Of a DNA stretch of 64,000 nucleotides, positions 20,323-29,764 are shown piece after piece; position 1 is the first letter of the stretch; the number at the start of each line of letters is the position of its first letter. The stretch spans positions 1-64,000 of the forward strand of contig JAGBTY010000023.1 in the NCBI GenBank assembly GCA_017631085.1, given 5' to 3'. Under the pieces are notes generated by a model, which was not told the origin of the DNA, searched no databases, and was given only the letters and a program-made list of their open reading frames with translations. The translations under genes and the position numbers were made by a program. This DNA comes from Clostridia bacterium. Its GTDB lineage: Bacteria > Bacillota > Clostridia > Oscillospirales > CAG-272.

Positions 20323-22614
20323 TTATATGTTGTTGTTAATAATAAACTTGATCTTGATGGTTATCAAAAACCTTCCCGATTGTGGCTGACCGCCACAGAT
20401 AATGCTATAGTTCGAATCGACCGATACATTGCACTCGAGATCATATATTGTATTGATATTGATAGAATTATTGGGGGGTTGTAACCACGTATCCGTTGTA
20501 GTGTCTTTAGGAGTCATTAAGCTATAGATGTCGGCGTGGTTACTATATTCCCTGAAGATTGCATTTGAAATAGCATTTCCAATGACAGAGTCATCTTCGC
20601 TCCACACATACCATCCGTCGTTGTCCGGTACTTCAATATAAAAATCTTCCGGCAGCGAATCGATATCTACGATAGTTATGGGAGAAATTTCAAACGCCCA
20701 TTCGATAACACCCGAATTCGAAAACTGATATCTTGTCGGATCATCAAGAGTTGCCGTAATGACCTTCACATATTTGCCAACATTAACAGCAGATCCAACG
20801 GCAGTGCGATTTCCGTTCGCATCAATCCTGAACAGCTGCTCTGTTACGTTGACATGATTGGGAAGAGTTCCGTTCTTTATCGAAGGACTCTGATTGTCAC
20901 CGTTGTATATATATTCTCTATCGCCGTCACGCTCAATATCATAAAGATTTATAGTAGCTTTTTTGATCGTGAACGTATACTCTAACATACCAGTGATCAC
21001 ATAGTTATTACTTGTAGAAACAAACTGCACATATACGTAATATTCTCCAGGTTCAATAACCGAGGTCGCATAACTTCCATCTGCATTCTCCATGATCTTT
21101 CTGTTTTGATAATAAATCACAACGAAGTTGATCTCATCAGGCAGTTGACCGATTACAGTAACCGTCTTTTCTGTACCATCATACACATCGGATCCATTTA
21201 ATTCAGCACTAAGATTCGATACATTAAAGCTCACCGCCATAATATTCAAAACTGATGAAATAGAGGCTATTTCATTACGGTTGGTGTCCGTATGCGCAAA
21301 TATTGCCTTAACGTTATAACGACCTACGTCGACTACCGATTGAACAGGCTTATTTTCACCGTCAACCAAAAGCTTGCCATCCTTGTAATATTCATAAGAA
21401 ACTGTAACGCCTGCGGGAAGCTGTCCTTCGATCTCGATCGAATGTGCTTTTCCGTCGTATGGGGATTGAGAAGGTAAGAAATGAATATTCTGAAGAGAAG
21501 GATACTCTGCCTTCAGCACCTCAAAGGTTCGCTCTATGGGGGGGATCGGTTTGTAATTATTACCGTCTGCCATGGTAAATTCAACTCTTGCGGTATAAAC
21601 TCCCACTTCCAAGATATTTGTTTTCTTGTTTGACGTTGAAATCACCTTTCTATCCTTATCATATACAGCAAATGACACTGTAATCTTCTTTGAAAGCTTA
21701 CTATAATCATTCAGGTCAAACGTAATGCTCTTGCCATCGTAAATCTTGGTTGCACCACTTATGACGTTACCGCCCTCGCTTTTGAAAACAATATCTACAC
21801 CTTTTACGGTATACTCTGTAGGAGTTATCTTTAACGTAGTTTCCATTTCAGGAATTGCTTCGTAATTCGGATCGCTGTTCGCAAACGTAGCCTTTACCTT
21901 ATATTCTCCTGCATTGGTCGCACTCGAACCTACCTTGCCGTTTATTGTATAAGTCGGAGAGGAAACTCCATCGGGAAGTTTTCCGGAAATTGCAACAGAA
22001 TGAGAGGTTCCATCATAAACAACTTCTTTCCCCTCAAACTTCACACCCGACATATCATATTTTGCTTGTTCGATTTTCACTGTGGTAGAAAGCTTTTGCG
22101 TAACGTATCCCTCACAGGAAACAATCGCAGCGACATCGTATGTACCGGCATTAACGAAGCTGTTTCCGCCAAGATATGTAACGACCGCATTTGCGGGAAG
22201 GTTACCGTCTACCTCCACCACATGTTCCTTTCCGTCGTAAGTAAAAACGTTGTTTTCAGGGAATACCAACTCTCCAAAGGTCGCTCTCTTTACAGATAGC
22301 TTGAAGGTATACGTTTGCTTACCGTAGTGAATGGTGATCTCGTGGTCACCGATCTGATACAGCTTAAACAGATCCGTCTCTGCTATCATTTCTTCGGTAA
22401 GAGCGATCTCTTCAGTATTTCCCGATTCGTAGGAAACGACTACAGTATATGAGTTATAGTCAAATTCTCCCAGCGCAACCTCAATAACAGTATCCGGATC
22501 ATGATCCTTGAGAAAAACAGACGCAACACCGTCTTCTTTTTTGCACCCGGATAATACGAGAAGAGTGAGCATTGTTATCAAAGCGAGAAACATAAACAAG
22601 CGTAATTTCTTCAT
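20323..22614 (-). CDS. Lipoprotein with tandem MBG-type Ig repeats
   Basis: This 763-aa lipoprotein has a signal sequence and lipobox VLSGC (lipidated Cys24). A short N-terminal beta domain (about 30-105) is followed by at least five, probably six, repeats of about 90-100 residues. Each repeat opens with a Y-D/N-G motif (YDGKEH, YDGTSH, YDGKSI, YDGKAH, YDGTEK, YNGDNQ) and ends with a G-x-Y-x-V/A strand. This is the signature of MBG-type bacterial Ig-like domains. A unique about 100-residue C-terminal domain follows. The start has GGAGG just upstream. It is first in the operon with VirD4 and the giant Ig protein, behind regulon promoter 2. It is probably a surface component of the secretion machine or a contact factor. 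Confidence 0.88.
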   Translation of the reverse strand: MKKLRLFMFLALITMLTLLVLSGCKKEDGVASVFLKDHDPDTVIEVALGEFDYNSYTVVVSYESGNTEEIALTEEMIAETDLFKLYQIGDHEITIHYGKQTYTFKLSVKRATFGELVFPENNVFTYDGKEHVVEVDGNLPANAVVTYLGGNSFVNAGTYDVAAIVSCEGYVTQKLSTTVKIEQAKYDMSGVKFEGKEVVYDGTSHSVAISGKLPDGVSSPTYTINGKVGSSATNAGEYKVKATFANSDPNYEAIPEMETTLKITPTEYTVKGVDIVFKSEGGNVISGATKIYDGKSITFDLNDYSKLSKKITVSFAVYDKDRKVISTSNKKTNILEVGVYTARVEFTMADGNNYKPIPPIERTFEVLKAEYPSLQNIHFLPSQSPYDGKAHSIEIEGQLPAGVTVSYEYYKDGKLLVDGENKPVQSVVDVGRYNVKAIFAHTDTNRNEIASISSVLNIMAVSFNVSNLSAELNGSDVYDGTEKTVTVIGQLPDEINFVVIYYQNRKIMENADGSYATSVIEPGEYYVYVQFVSTSNNYVITGMLEYTFTIKKATINLYDIERDGDREYIYNGDNQSPSIKNGTLPNHVNVTEQLFRIDANGNRTAVGSAVNVGKYVKVITATLDDPTRYQFSNSGVIEWAFEISPITIVDIDSLPEDFYIEVPDNDGWYVWSEDDSVIGNAISNAIFREYSNHADIYSLMTPKDTTTDTWLQPPNNSININTIYDLECNVSVDSNYSIICGGQPQSGRFLITIKIKFIINNNI

Positions 22615-22694
22615 TTTTCCTCCATCTTGCCTTCAAAAAATATTTCATAAAGATATTATTACTAATATAATATATTGTACATAACTGTACTTAT

Positions 22695-22731
22695 AGTATA
22701 GCATTGCAAACTGGACAAAAGTTGGACACTT
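22695..22731 (-). promoter_or_regulatory. Regulon promoter 2, in front of the lipoprotein-virD4 operon
   Basis: On the minus strand a diverged 11-bp direct repeat (TGTCCAACTTT then TGTCCAG, within 22711-22731) lies exactly 10 bases upstream of TATACT (22695-22700). The second half keeps CTTTTGT as in the other three sites. The spacing is identical, although the repeat core is TCCA rather than TAAC. Confidence 0.7.
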
Positions 22732-22828
22732 TTCCTATGATTCAAAAGAGATTTAAAAGAATTTACAAAAACTTAACAAACAGCAAAGCGATAAATCAAA
22801 TTTGTCGGCATTGATACCATGTCATACT

Positions 22829-22860
22829 AAAAAGGAGCAGTTGTCCTGCTCCTTTTGGAT
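22829..22860. terminator. Bidirectional intrinsic terminator
   Basis: An 11-bp perfect stem, AAAAGGAGCAG paired with CTGCTCCTTTT, encloses a 5-base loop. T-rich sequence follows in both directions. It lies just downstream of the stop at 22873 and ends the leftward operon before regulon promoter 2. Apart from this terminator and that promoter, the 258-base gap 22615-22872 shows nothing else. Confidence 0.85.
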
Positions 22861-22872
22861 TTTTTAATTTGA

Positions 22873-24393
22873 TTATATTTTTCTCGAATCGTTGGTGAGC
22901 GTTTTATCTTGATGTTCGTGCTTCGGCTCGATCTTAACATTCTTATTCGATTCTAACTCAATATTACCAAGTGGAATCCTTCTCGAATTATTTTCAATCT
23001 GATCGTTCTTCTCAAATTCCTCTGCTCTGACGATCTTTGGAATAACTTCTGCCAAAGCGGGATTATTTCTGGTAAACTTATCCTGAACCTCATCGCTGTT
23101 GTATTGGTTGATAAATTTATCCTCCGCCGCACGGAGTGCGTTCTTGAACTCATTGCTGTTTCTCAACTTCTCTTGAGCTGCGTCACGGGCATCGTTGCTC
23201 TGGAATCTCTGAATCTTCCAGATATGCGCCCAGTCGAGAAATCTTCTGAAAAGACTGTAGTTGGTTTCCTTTTTATCCACCTGATTGAGCTTATCAAGGT
23301 CAATCTTGATCTCCTGATGGCTAAATTCGGTTTTTCCGCCTGCGGCGGTTACCACCCGCATCATCGTAACGATACTCTTTCCGTCGGTAAGGGCGTTTTT
23401 AAGCATCTTTCCGACGGTAGCCTGTGCCTCGAATCCACTGTAATCTTTTGCCTTAAGCTCTATAATAGAGTCTCTGACGGATTTTCCGTTAATATACAAA
23501 CGATCGTACTCAGGAGTATCATAATCAGGCGCCTGGGAAATCACTTTACCGGACACCTGCTCGACACTCGTATGCGTATAAGATCTCGCAAGATACATAA
23601 GATAATCCTTGGCATACGAATCATTGTTATAGAGTAGCATTCCCCCATTGTCAAACTCGAAGGGATCGTCAAGGAAATACTTCTTGGTGAGATCACTCGC
23701 CGAGAAATCAAGGTAGATATCATCGTCACCCTTGATTCTTGCGTCGATTACCCGATGTCCTAACTCGGATATTAATTTATTTTCAAAGCTGTTGTTGCTC
23801 TGAATCATAAAGTCGCGTTTATCCGAATCCGTAACGGTTGCGTTGTTACTCCCTAAGAAAATACGGACATCATGGCAAATGAGCGACGACTTTGCTGTTA
23901 AGTTATCAATCCGTCTGATGTCATCTGGCGTCGGATAAAGATCGAAAAACACACTTGGAAAATCCGTCACAAAGGTCGCAAAGCTCTGCGACGCCTTTTC
24001 TGTAGCAAGGAGTCTTTCCACATCCTCTACGCTATCCCAGTTGATATCCATAGTTGTGGTCATTTTTTCGTACACCTGCTTGATATACGGCTTTATCGCC
24101 TCGGGATAGGGCAAATTCGTTTTCTCGTCGAGGGTAAAGAATGCTTTCGCTATCTGTTCGGTCTGCTCGCGATAATACTCCTCTCGCTCATTTTCGGGTA
24201 CACCGCTCATGTCGACGATAAGAGCGGCGATATCCTCAGGATATCGTACGTCAAACGTTGAGCCTATGTTCTTGATCTTAAAAGGGTTGGGCACGGTTCC
24301 GACAACCTCGCATGCGGTTGTTAACTTCCAATTGAAAGATTCCTGCGCTTTTTTCAGTACTTCGAGATTTGTAAACATTTGTGGAGTGGGCAT
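22873..24393 (-). CDS. Hypothetical helical protein (locus family, 506 aa)
   Basis: This is a soluble 506-aa protein with no signal peptide or membrane helix and no recognised domain. It is mixed alpha/beta to about residue 370. It then has an aromatic/basic stretch (about 380-395, LFRRFLDWAHIWKIQRF) followed by a charged helical region and a polar Asn/Glu/Lys-rich tail. A similarly placed segment occurs in four other large unknown proteins of the window, hinting at a shared module. The ATG follows GGAG by 9 bases. It lies 32 bases after the 510-aa unknown gene and belongs to the operon with histidine kinase 1. A role as T4SS accessory or substrate is only inferred from location. Confidence 0.8.
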   Translation of the reverse strand: MPTPQMFTNLEVLKKAQESFNWKLTTACEVVGTVPNPFKIKNIGSTFDVRYPEDIAALIVDMSGVPENEREEYYREQTEQIAKAFFTLDEKTNLPYPEAIKPYIKQVYEKMTTTMDINWDSVEDVERLLATEKASQSFATFVTDFPSVFFDLYPTPDDIRRIDNLTAKSSLICHDVRIFLGSNNATVTDSDKRDFMIQSNNSFENKLISELGHRVIDARIKGDDDIYLDFSASDLTKKYFLDDPFEFDNGGMLLYNNDSYAKDYLMYLARSYTHTSVEQVSGKVISQAPDYDTPEYDRLYINGKSVRDSIIELKAKDYSGFEAQATVGKMLKNALTDGKSIVTMMRVVTAAGGKTEFSHQEIKIDLDKLNQVDKKETNYSLFRRFLDWAHIWKIQRFQSNDARDAAQEKLRNSNEFKNALRAAEDKFINQYNSDEVQDKFTRNNPALAEVIPKIVRAEEFEKNDQIENNSRRIPLGNIELESNKNVKIEPKHEHQDKTLTNDSRKI

Positions 24394-24425
24394 TGCTTTT
24401 TCTCCTTTATTAAAGTGCTTTGTAA

Positions 24426-25958
24426 TTAGTTGTTCTTTATAATGGGATCTTTATCCAACTGTGGGGCAGTTTCTACGGGCTTTGACACATTAAGATTTGC
24501 GTTGGGATTATCCAAAGGAATCGATATACTTTCCTTTTGCTCCACAAGATTCTTAACCTCGGAAAATTTCATTGCATTATAATTATCGTGATTACCCTTA
24601 TCCATAAGCACTTGTTCGATTTCTTCGCAACTCTCTACTGGTACCCCCGCCTTAATTTTTTTAACAGCATTAAACTTTTTAGTTGTCGCCTTGAAAACCT
24701 CTATTACATCCTTTGGAATTGTGTTAGATTTAACGCCTTTACTAACAATCTTTGCAACCTCATTGTACTCCAGACGCTGCTTTTCAAACGTTTCATTGTC
24801 GTGCGAGGGTCTGAATTTTATTTCAAAGAACTGATCTTTTAAAGGCAATTTGGATATCGCCTCGATTTCAACCTCGGTTTTAGCCTCGATTTTAGCCTGC
24901 TCCTCTCTTATCGAAGCATATTTTCTTTCGTTTTCTGCAAATTTTTCTTTGATTTCACTTTCAGCTCCGGACCTCTTATATATGCCGTATAAATAGCCCT
25001 TCTTTGTCATAGCTTCGATAGCCTCGTTTTCAGCCTTTGTATCAAAATTCGCACCGCTAAGCGATCGGTCTGCCGCATTTATGTAGTTTCTCATTGCTTT
25101 TGCCTCGGAGCGGTGGGTGATGGCTTTCCAAACCCATCCCCAAAAGCCTTTTTTGCTATCAAGCGTTTCTTTCATAACCTGCTTTGTTGCATATACCTGC
25201 TGCATTCTTCTTTTCTCGCTGGCAGAAGCTTCCTGATATGAAACCTTGTTTTTAAAAGCCTCGTTAAGATCAGCCATAAACACAGGATCGGCAACACCAA
25301 CAGTAGCCACTTGCACTCTGCGCGCATTAATATAAGTAGCGGAGTTTACTTGATTTTCAAGTAGGTACTTTGCCTCTTCCTCGCTAATACCGAAATAATC
25401 CATAGAGGATTCGTAGGGCTTAAATGGAGCAACACCTGCCAACTTTTTTTCCGCATTCGACAAGGCAATTGCAGAGTTATCGACTTCTTTCTTATATTCA
25501 TTCAAAACAAAATCTCTGTCAATATTTTTGCCGGTTTCCTTATTCATATCCATTTCTTGGGCATTTTGATATTTTTTTTGAGCCTTATCATTCGTTGTTT
25601 TGGCCTCTTGCAGCGCTTCTTCCGCTTTTTTTCTATCCTCCTTTGCCTGTGCTTCCAAAGCATCGGAGGTTTCCTTTACAATTTCGGAAATAATATTGAC
25701 ATATCCTTCAAATAACTCTAAGGAAGATGTGGTTGATACATCGGACTGTTGCATCAAGATTCCCCGAGCCTTATTAAACTCGAATACTTCGGCAATTTTG
25801 GGATACTCGTGCTTGATGAAATCTCCTATTCTTTCCTCTCTCGTTTTATTATCTTCTATTTTAGACAAAAGACTTGTCAAAGAAGTTTTGATGCGGTCGG
25901 TGTCCAGTATCACACTGTTGTTTGACTGAAATTCATAAATTAAATCTTGGGATGTCAT
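24426..25958 (-). CDS. Hypothetical coiled-coil protein (locus family, 510 aa)
   Basis: This is a soluble 510-aa protein, helical throughout, with a strong coiled coil at about residues 95-165 (Ala/Glu/Lys/Gln heptads). An aromatic/basic segment at about 270-290 (KGFWGWVWKAITHRSEAK) closely resembles one in the 288-aa protein at 42 kb (NGFWRFFHRTENK). A second charged helical region follows and then a polar tail ending KDPIIKNN. The start has GGAG about 7 bases upstream. It lies 33 bases after the response regulator gene, so the kinase, regulator and these two unknown proteins form one operon. No enzymatic motif is visible. Confidence 0.8.
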   Translation of the reverse strand: MTSQDLIYEFQSNNSVILDTDRIKTSLTSLLSKIEDNKTREERIGDFIKHEYPKIAEVFEFNKARGILMQQSDVSTTSSLELFEGYVNIISEIVKETSDALEAQAKEDRKKAEEALQEAKTTNDKAQKKYQNAQEMDMNKETGKNIDRDFVLNEYKKEVDNSAIALSNAEKKLAGVAPFKPYESSMDYFGISEEEAKYLLENQVNSATYINARRVQVATVGVADPVFMADLNEAFKNKVSYQEASASEKRRMQQVYATKQVMKETLDSKKGFWGWVWKAITHRSEAKAMRNYINAADRSLSGANFDTKAENEAIEAMTKKGYLYGIYKRSGAESEIKEKFAENERKYASIREEQAKIEAKTEVEIEAISKLPLKDQFFEIKFRPSHDNETFEKQRLEYNEVAKIVSKGVKSNTIPKDVIEVFKATTKKFNAVKKIKAGVPVESCEEIEQVLMDKGNHDNYNAMKFSEVKNLVEQKESISIPLDNPNANLNVSKPVETAPQLDKDPIIKNN

Positions 25959-25990
25959 AATATTTCTCCTTTTTAATAAAAAATATTTCC

Positions 25991-26776
25991 TTACTGTTTC
26001 TTCAATTTTGCATAAAGCTGAGCATTGGTATTTTCTGCAAAGCTATACTGTGACATATATTCTCCAAAATATGATATAGAAAGATCTTTTTTACCGTTGA
26101 GATAATCGTAATAATCGCACTTTATCTCGGTAACGACCACTCCGATCATTCCTCTCTTATGTAGAATAGCGTCTGAGCATCCGACTTCCTTAAGTGTCTC
26201 TATCAGATCTCTGCGGATCTTCTGGAAATACTCCTCTCTGCCACTGTCGTTCTCAAATAAAATTCCGATGATCTCGCCAACGCTGCACATAGAGCCACCC
26301 CTGTCTACGAGATATGCAAAAAGTTCTTTTGTTCTTCTATATTTGAAATTCAAAGGTTTATCGTCGATATATACCTCGAAATTACCAAAAGTTTGAACCT
26401 TAAGCCGCTTTTTCACCGAAATAGGCCGTCGAAGATTTTCGAGCTCATTCTTTACCTTCTCGGGCGTAATCGGCTTCATCAAATACCCGCTTGCATGAAG
26501 TTCAAATGCTTTATCTCTGTAATTTCCGTATCCCGTGCAAAATACAATATTGATTTCCGAATTGTATTTTTTTAATTCTTCGGCAAGCTCTGTTCCGCTC
26601 ATTCCAACCATCTCTACATCAAGGAAGGCAATATCACAAAGGTTTTCCTTCGCGTATTCAAGAGCATCCTCAGGATAACGAAAGGTGACGACCTCATCCT
26701 CTGCAACGATTGCCTTGATCGCACCTGCAAGTGCTTCTAAAGCAATTTTCTCATCGTCTACCGCTATTATTCTCAT
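25991..26776 (-). CDS. Response regulator with REC and winged-helix domains (pair 1)
   Basis: This 261-aa protein has a receiver domain (1-118) with acidic pair D7/D8, phosphoacceptor D53 and K101. An OmpR/SARP-type winged helix (about 122-205, starting LKVQTFGNFEVYIDDK) follows, and then a C-terminal extension ending in a SYFGEYMSQYSFAE motif. The partner kinase is directly upstream with a 4-base ATGA overlap. A paralogue with the same layout and the same terminal GEYMxQYS motif sits at 43143-43910. Regulators with this winged helix bind direct repeats with an 11-bp period, matching the four operators in this window, so this protein is a good candidate for their activator. That link is inference. 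Confidence 0.9.
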   Translation of the reverse strand: MRIIAVDDEKIALEALAGAIKAIVAEDEVVTFRYPEDALEYAKENLCDIAFLDVEMVGMSGTELAEELKKYNSEINIVFCTGYGNYRDKAFELHASGYLMKPITPEKVKNELENLRRPISVKKRLKVQTFGNFEVYIDDKPLNFKYRRTKELFAYLVDRGGSMCSVGEIIGILFENDSGREEYFQKIRRDLIETLKEVGCSDAILHKRGMIGVVVTEIKCDYYDYLNGKKDLSISYFGEYMSQYSFAENTNAQLYAKLKKQ

Positions 26777-27627
26777 TGCTTCCCTCCTTTCGGTATGATA
26801 ATCGTGGCAAGTGTTCCCTTGCCTACTTCACTTTCTATCGACAAAGAACCACCGCACATATTAAAAAGTCTTTGTCTTACATTCTCGATACCCACGTGAC
26901 GTTTCCCGTCATCCTTGGGTTTTGAAGGATCGAAGCCACAACCAGTATCCGCTATCTTGATTATATAGCTTTCTTTGTTCTCGTCAGTAGATATCGTTAC
27001 CGTTCCCCCGCCTCGTTTCTTCGAAGTTCCGTGCTTTACTGCATTTTCAACGATTGGCTGAACAGTTAGAACAGGCAAAGAAAAGTCAACGCAATTTATA
27101 TTGTATTCAATCTCAAGCGTATCCTCAAAGCGTATTTTTTCAATTTCAAGATAGGTTTTAATGTGCGAAAGCTCGGTTTCAAAGGAAATAAGCCCCGGCT
27201 CCTCCAAGGTAGAAAGATTATTTCTTAAATACTCTGCAAAGAAATTTACCATAGATCTTGCTCGCATTGGGTTCGTTTCACATAACTGATAGATTGAATT
27301 CAACGTGTTGTAAAGGAAATGCGGTTGGATCTGCGAGAGCATAATTGATATCTGACTTTCCTGAAGTTTCATCTCCATTGCCTGCTTTTCTGCTTCCATG
27401 CGTTGAGATTCTAACACTCCCTTTACATTTCTTTTCAATTCCCATCTGATGAGTATGATGGATATAATAACTATCAATATTATCGAACATACCGAAATCA
27501 AGGCACTGTACCAAGTACCAAGCTCTGCCACAACAACGGCTATCACAGCAATAACGGCGACGATAGCAACACCGATCACTGTATTCGGTATTCTATTAAT
27601 TTTTTCTTTATCAAACAATTTTTTCAT
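26773..27627 (-). CDS. LytS-type sensor histidine kinase (pair 1)
   Basis: This 284-aa kinase has two close N-terminal membrane helices (about 15-35 and 39-61) with almost no external loop. A linker coiled coil leads to a His_kinase domain with the phosphorylated His103 in QIQPHFLYN. A GHKL ATPase domain completes it, with an N-box (PIVENAVKHG) and a G1 box (DTGCGFD). The lack of an external sensor suggests it reads a membrane or intracellular signal. It overlaps the response regulator gene by 4 bases. The ATG at 27627 has only a weak ribosome site (CGGTTCG). It is a paralogue of the kinase at 43907-45757 in the catalytic half only. Confidence 0.9.
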   Translation of the reverse strand: MKKLFDKEKINRIPNTVIGVAIVAVIAVIAVVVAELGTWYSALISVCSIILIVIISIILIRWELKRNVKGVLESQRMEAEKQAMEMKLQESQISIMLSQIQPHFLYNTLNSIYQLCETNPMRARSMVNFFAEYLRNNLSTLEEPGLISFETELSHIKTYLEIEKIRFEDTLEIEYNINCVDFSLPVLTVQPIVENAVKHGTSKKRGGGTVTISTDENKESYIIKIADTGCGFDPSKPKDDGKRHVGIENVRQRLFNMCGGSLSIESEVGKGTLATIIIPKGGKQ

Positions 27628-27693
27628 CGAACCGTGTGTCTGTCAGCACAAACGATAGTGCTTGATAACCTCCGTGCAGGTTTAAATTTTACG

Positions 27694-28434
27694 TCAATTA
27701 TCCGTTTTCCCTTTAACCGCAATTGCGATTTCGAGTAAAGTGTAAAGAAGTTCAAGAGAGGAAAGAATGATATCATTGACGTACTGAATATTGTAAAGGT
27801 GGAACAGCTCCTTGAGCGCAGAAAGATCGTCTCTTGTAACGTGATAATCTTTTTCAAGAATATCATACGCTCTATTCTGTGCCTTCTTTTCGGTCTTAAG
27901 GGTCAAGACAGAAAGCACGATAGAATAAGCATAAAATACAAGACCGACTGCTCCAAGCACAAGAGTACATACTCCGCTTCCGTTAAATACGAAGTAGTCA
28001 AGCAGTGCTCCGATTGCAATCAAAGGAATAAAGGCAAATGGACCGAACGTAACCAAGGGCACAAGACGTATACGCTTCTTCATATCCTCGTCACCCTCTT
28101 TATCGAGAATTGCCAGCGCTGCCTTCTGTGCGCCTATTCCCATAGAGGTCAAACTGGTCTCATATCGAATCAATCCTCTAAGGCGAACCTTTTTAAAATA
28201 GTGGCTATAGCTGTTACCGAACAGGAGCGAGCCGGTTCTCTTGACCTTAATGTACTCAAGGCCATTATCGTCAAGAATTTTTCTTGCGATCTGCATGCCC
28301 GAAAGTCCAAGGCTATTTTCTTTTCGATTAAAACGAAAATATTTGACCGTGAGCCAAATACTCGTTATACCGGACGCAATACCAACGATTACAATAAAAA
28401 TACCAACGATCATCAACGATATTTCAAGTGTCAT
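27694..28434 (-). CDS. YugP-like membrane protein lacking the protease motif
   Basis: This 246-aa protein has one N-terminal membrane helix (about 5-30) and two or three more (about 125-190). The layout and the segment GLSGMQIARKILDDNGLEYI match the YugP/neutral zinc metallopeptidase family, whose members continue into a membrane-embedded HExxH site. At the matching position this protein reads GIGAQKAAL, so both zinc-binding His and the catalytic Glu are absent. It is therefore probably a non-catalytic relative, or a decoy or scaffold. It lies downstream of the partner-switching genes. The ATG has only a weak ribosome site. Family assignment rests on the N-terminal motif and topology. Confidence 0.7.
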   Translation of the reverse strand: MTLEISLMIVGIFIVIVGIASGITSIWLTVKYFRFNRKENSLGLSGMQIARKILDDNGLEYIKVKRTGSLLFGNSYSHYFKKVRLRGLIRYETSLTSMGIGAQKAALAILDKEGDEDMKKRIRLVPLVTFGPFAFIPLIAIGALLDYFVFNGSGVCTLVLGAVGLVFYAYSIVLSVLTLKTEKKAQNRAYDILEKDYHVTRDDLSALKELFHLYNIQYVNDIILSSLELLYTLLEIAIAVKGKTDN

Positions 28435-28497
28435 AGTTTTTCATTCTTTCATCAGATAAAATTTTAAGTTTTTTATAATAATACTTATCCGCTAAGA

Positions 28498-29754
28498 TTA
28501 CATAATCAAAGCGGTATCACAAAGTTTATATCTTTCCTCACCTACAAGAGTTACAGGAATACCGAGCATAAGAATCTCTTCCATAAATGCATTGAGGTAT
28601 TTTTCGCCCTTGCCACTTTGCATAAAGGTCAAGGAAAAGTCTTCTCCTACAGTCATTACTTCGATGAGCAACATATTTTTCGTATCCTTCTCACCGATGT
28701 AGGCGTGCAGATCTTCAATGTAACGTTCAAGGCCGCACCAATCCATTTTTCCAACGTAGCTGATTCCGAAGGTTTTGCCGTGTGTACTGTTCTCAGCATA
28801 GCGCGCCATTGCGTCCTTCTTATCAGAAAACGCTGCCTCCCTAGGAAATGTCTCTATCAGTCGATTGACCGATGCAATATCTGACTCAGTTCCCCCCTTG
28901 AGGATAACCTGCCCGCGCACAACAGTATTCTGCCGCTCGACGTCCCATCCATTAAGACGGGGAGGCATGGTCACAGGGATATAGTTAACAAGACTATGGT
29001 GGCTCATAGGTGTGCGCAATGCGGCACGGTATTGATGCTGCACGTGCGCCACTATGGGCTTATCTATGTGAGTATCAATTCGATGGAACGCTCGATAAAG
29101 TAAGACCGAAAGAAATGAGATCGGGCTACCGTCAGAAGAGCTTGCTCTTTCCATCAGAGCCCTCTGCGGAATATGCAGGTGATATGCGTAAAGACCTTTG
29201 TTGTCAAACGCATCGGAATCCAAACCATATACTTTTTCGGGTGTTTGGGGAAGAATGTTGATTCCTTCTACATCTATTGAACTATCGGGGAATGGGTAAG
29301 CGTGTTCTGTATCACAAACAAAGCTATCGTGCATTCGAATCCGTTCAGTTGCTAGTCCTTCTTTACCATATCGTTCGGAAACATACACATAAAGTATACT
29401 TTTCATCAGAGGATCTATACCCATTCCGTCGGCGATATAGTGGCTGGCGTCTATGAAAATGGTTTTTCCTTTGCAGCCAAATGAGATAAGATGTCCTCTG
29501 CTCTCATTGCTTCCCAACGTCACGACACGATCATCCGGAAAGACGGGTAACGGACATTTATTATACCGCAAAACAAGGTTTTCCCCTTCTAATTCAGGGC
29601 AAATGCAAAAATATGGGTAACGCACCATCACCTGCTCCACGGAGCGAGACAGAAGCTCGTAATCAACTGTCTCCTTCATCCGTATCGCAAGCCTAAAGGT
29701 GCTGAAAAAACCTTCATTTGCTCCATAAAGTAAAGGATTAGGCTTAAATTTCAT
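28498..29754 (-). CDS. Condensation-domain/acetyltransferase-like protein
   Basis: This 418-aa protein starts at the ATG at 29754. A longer reading from 29892 would overlap the STAS-kinase gene and encode an unlikely leader. The fold resembles CoA-dependent acyltransferases and stand-alone NRPS condensation domains. The active-site HHxxxDG motif appears as SHYIADG at 104-110, keeping the catalytic second His (H105) and the Asp/Gly. Such stand-alone proteins esterify or amidate small substrates with acyl-CoA, or act as alcohol acetyltransferases. No carrier-protein or adenylation gene is adjacent, so the substrate is unknown. The ribosome site is weak, and the gene begins 10 bases after the STAS-kinase stop, suggesting coupling. 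Confidence 0.8.
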   Translation of the reverse strand: MKFKPNPLLYGANEGFFSTFRLAIRMKETVDYELLSRSVEQVMVRYPYFCICPELEGENLVLRYNKCPLPVFPDDRVVTLGSNESRGHLISFGCKGKTIFIDASHYIADGMGIDPLMKSILYVYVSERYGKEGLATERIRMHDSFVCDTEHAYPFPDSSIDVEGINILPQTPEKVYGLDSDAFDNKGLYAYHLHIPQRALMERASSSDGSPISFLSVLLYRAFHRIDTHIDKPIVAHVQHQYRAALRTPMSHHSLVNYIPVTMPPRLNGWDVERQNTVVRGQVILKGGTESDIASVNRLIETFPREAAFSDKKDAMARYAENSTHGKTFGISYVGKMDWCGLERYIEDLHAYIGEKDTKNMLLIEVMTVGEDFSLTFMQSGKGEKYLNAFMEEILMLGIPVTLVGEERYKLCDTALIM

Positions 29755-29764
29755 AGTTCTTAAA

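Noticed and set aside
1..26000. Integrative conjugative element
   Set aside because: No relaxase, integrase, attachment repeats or tRNA boundary is visible in the window, so mobility cannot be claimed.
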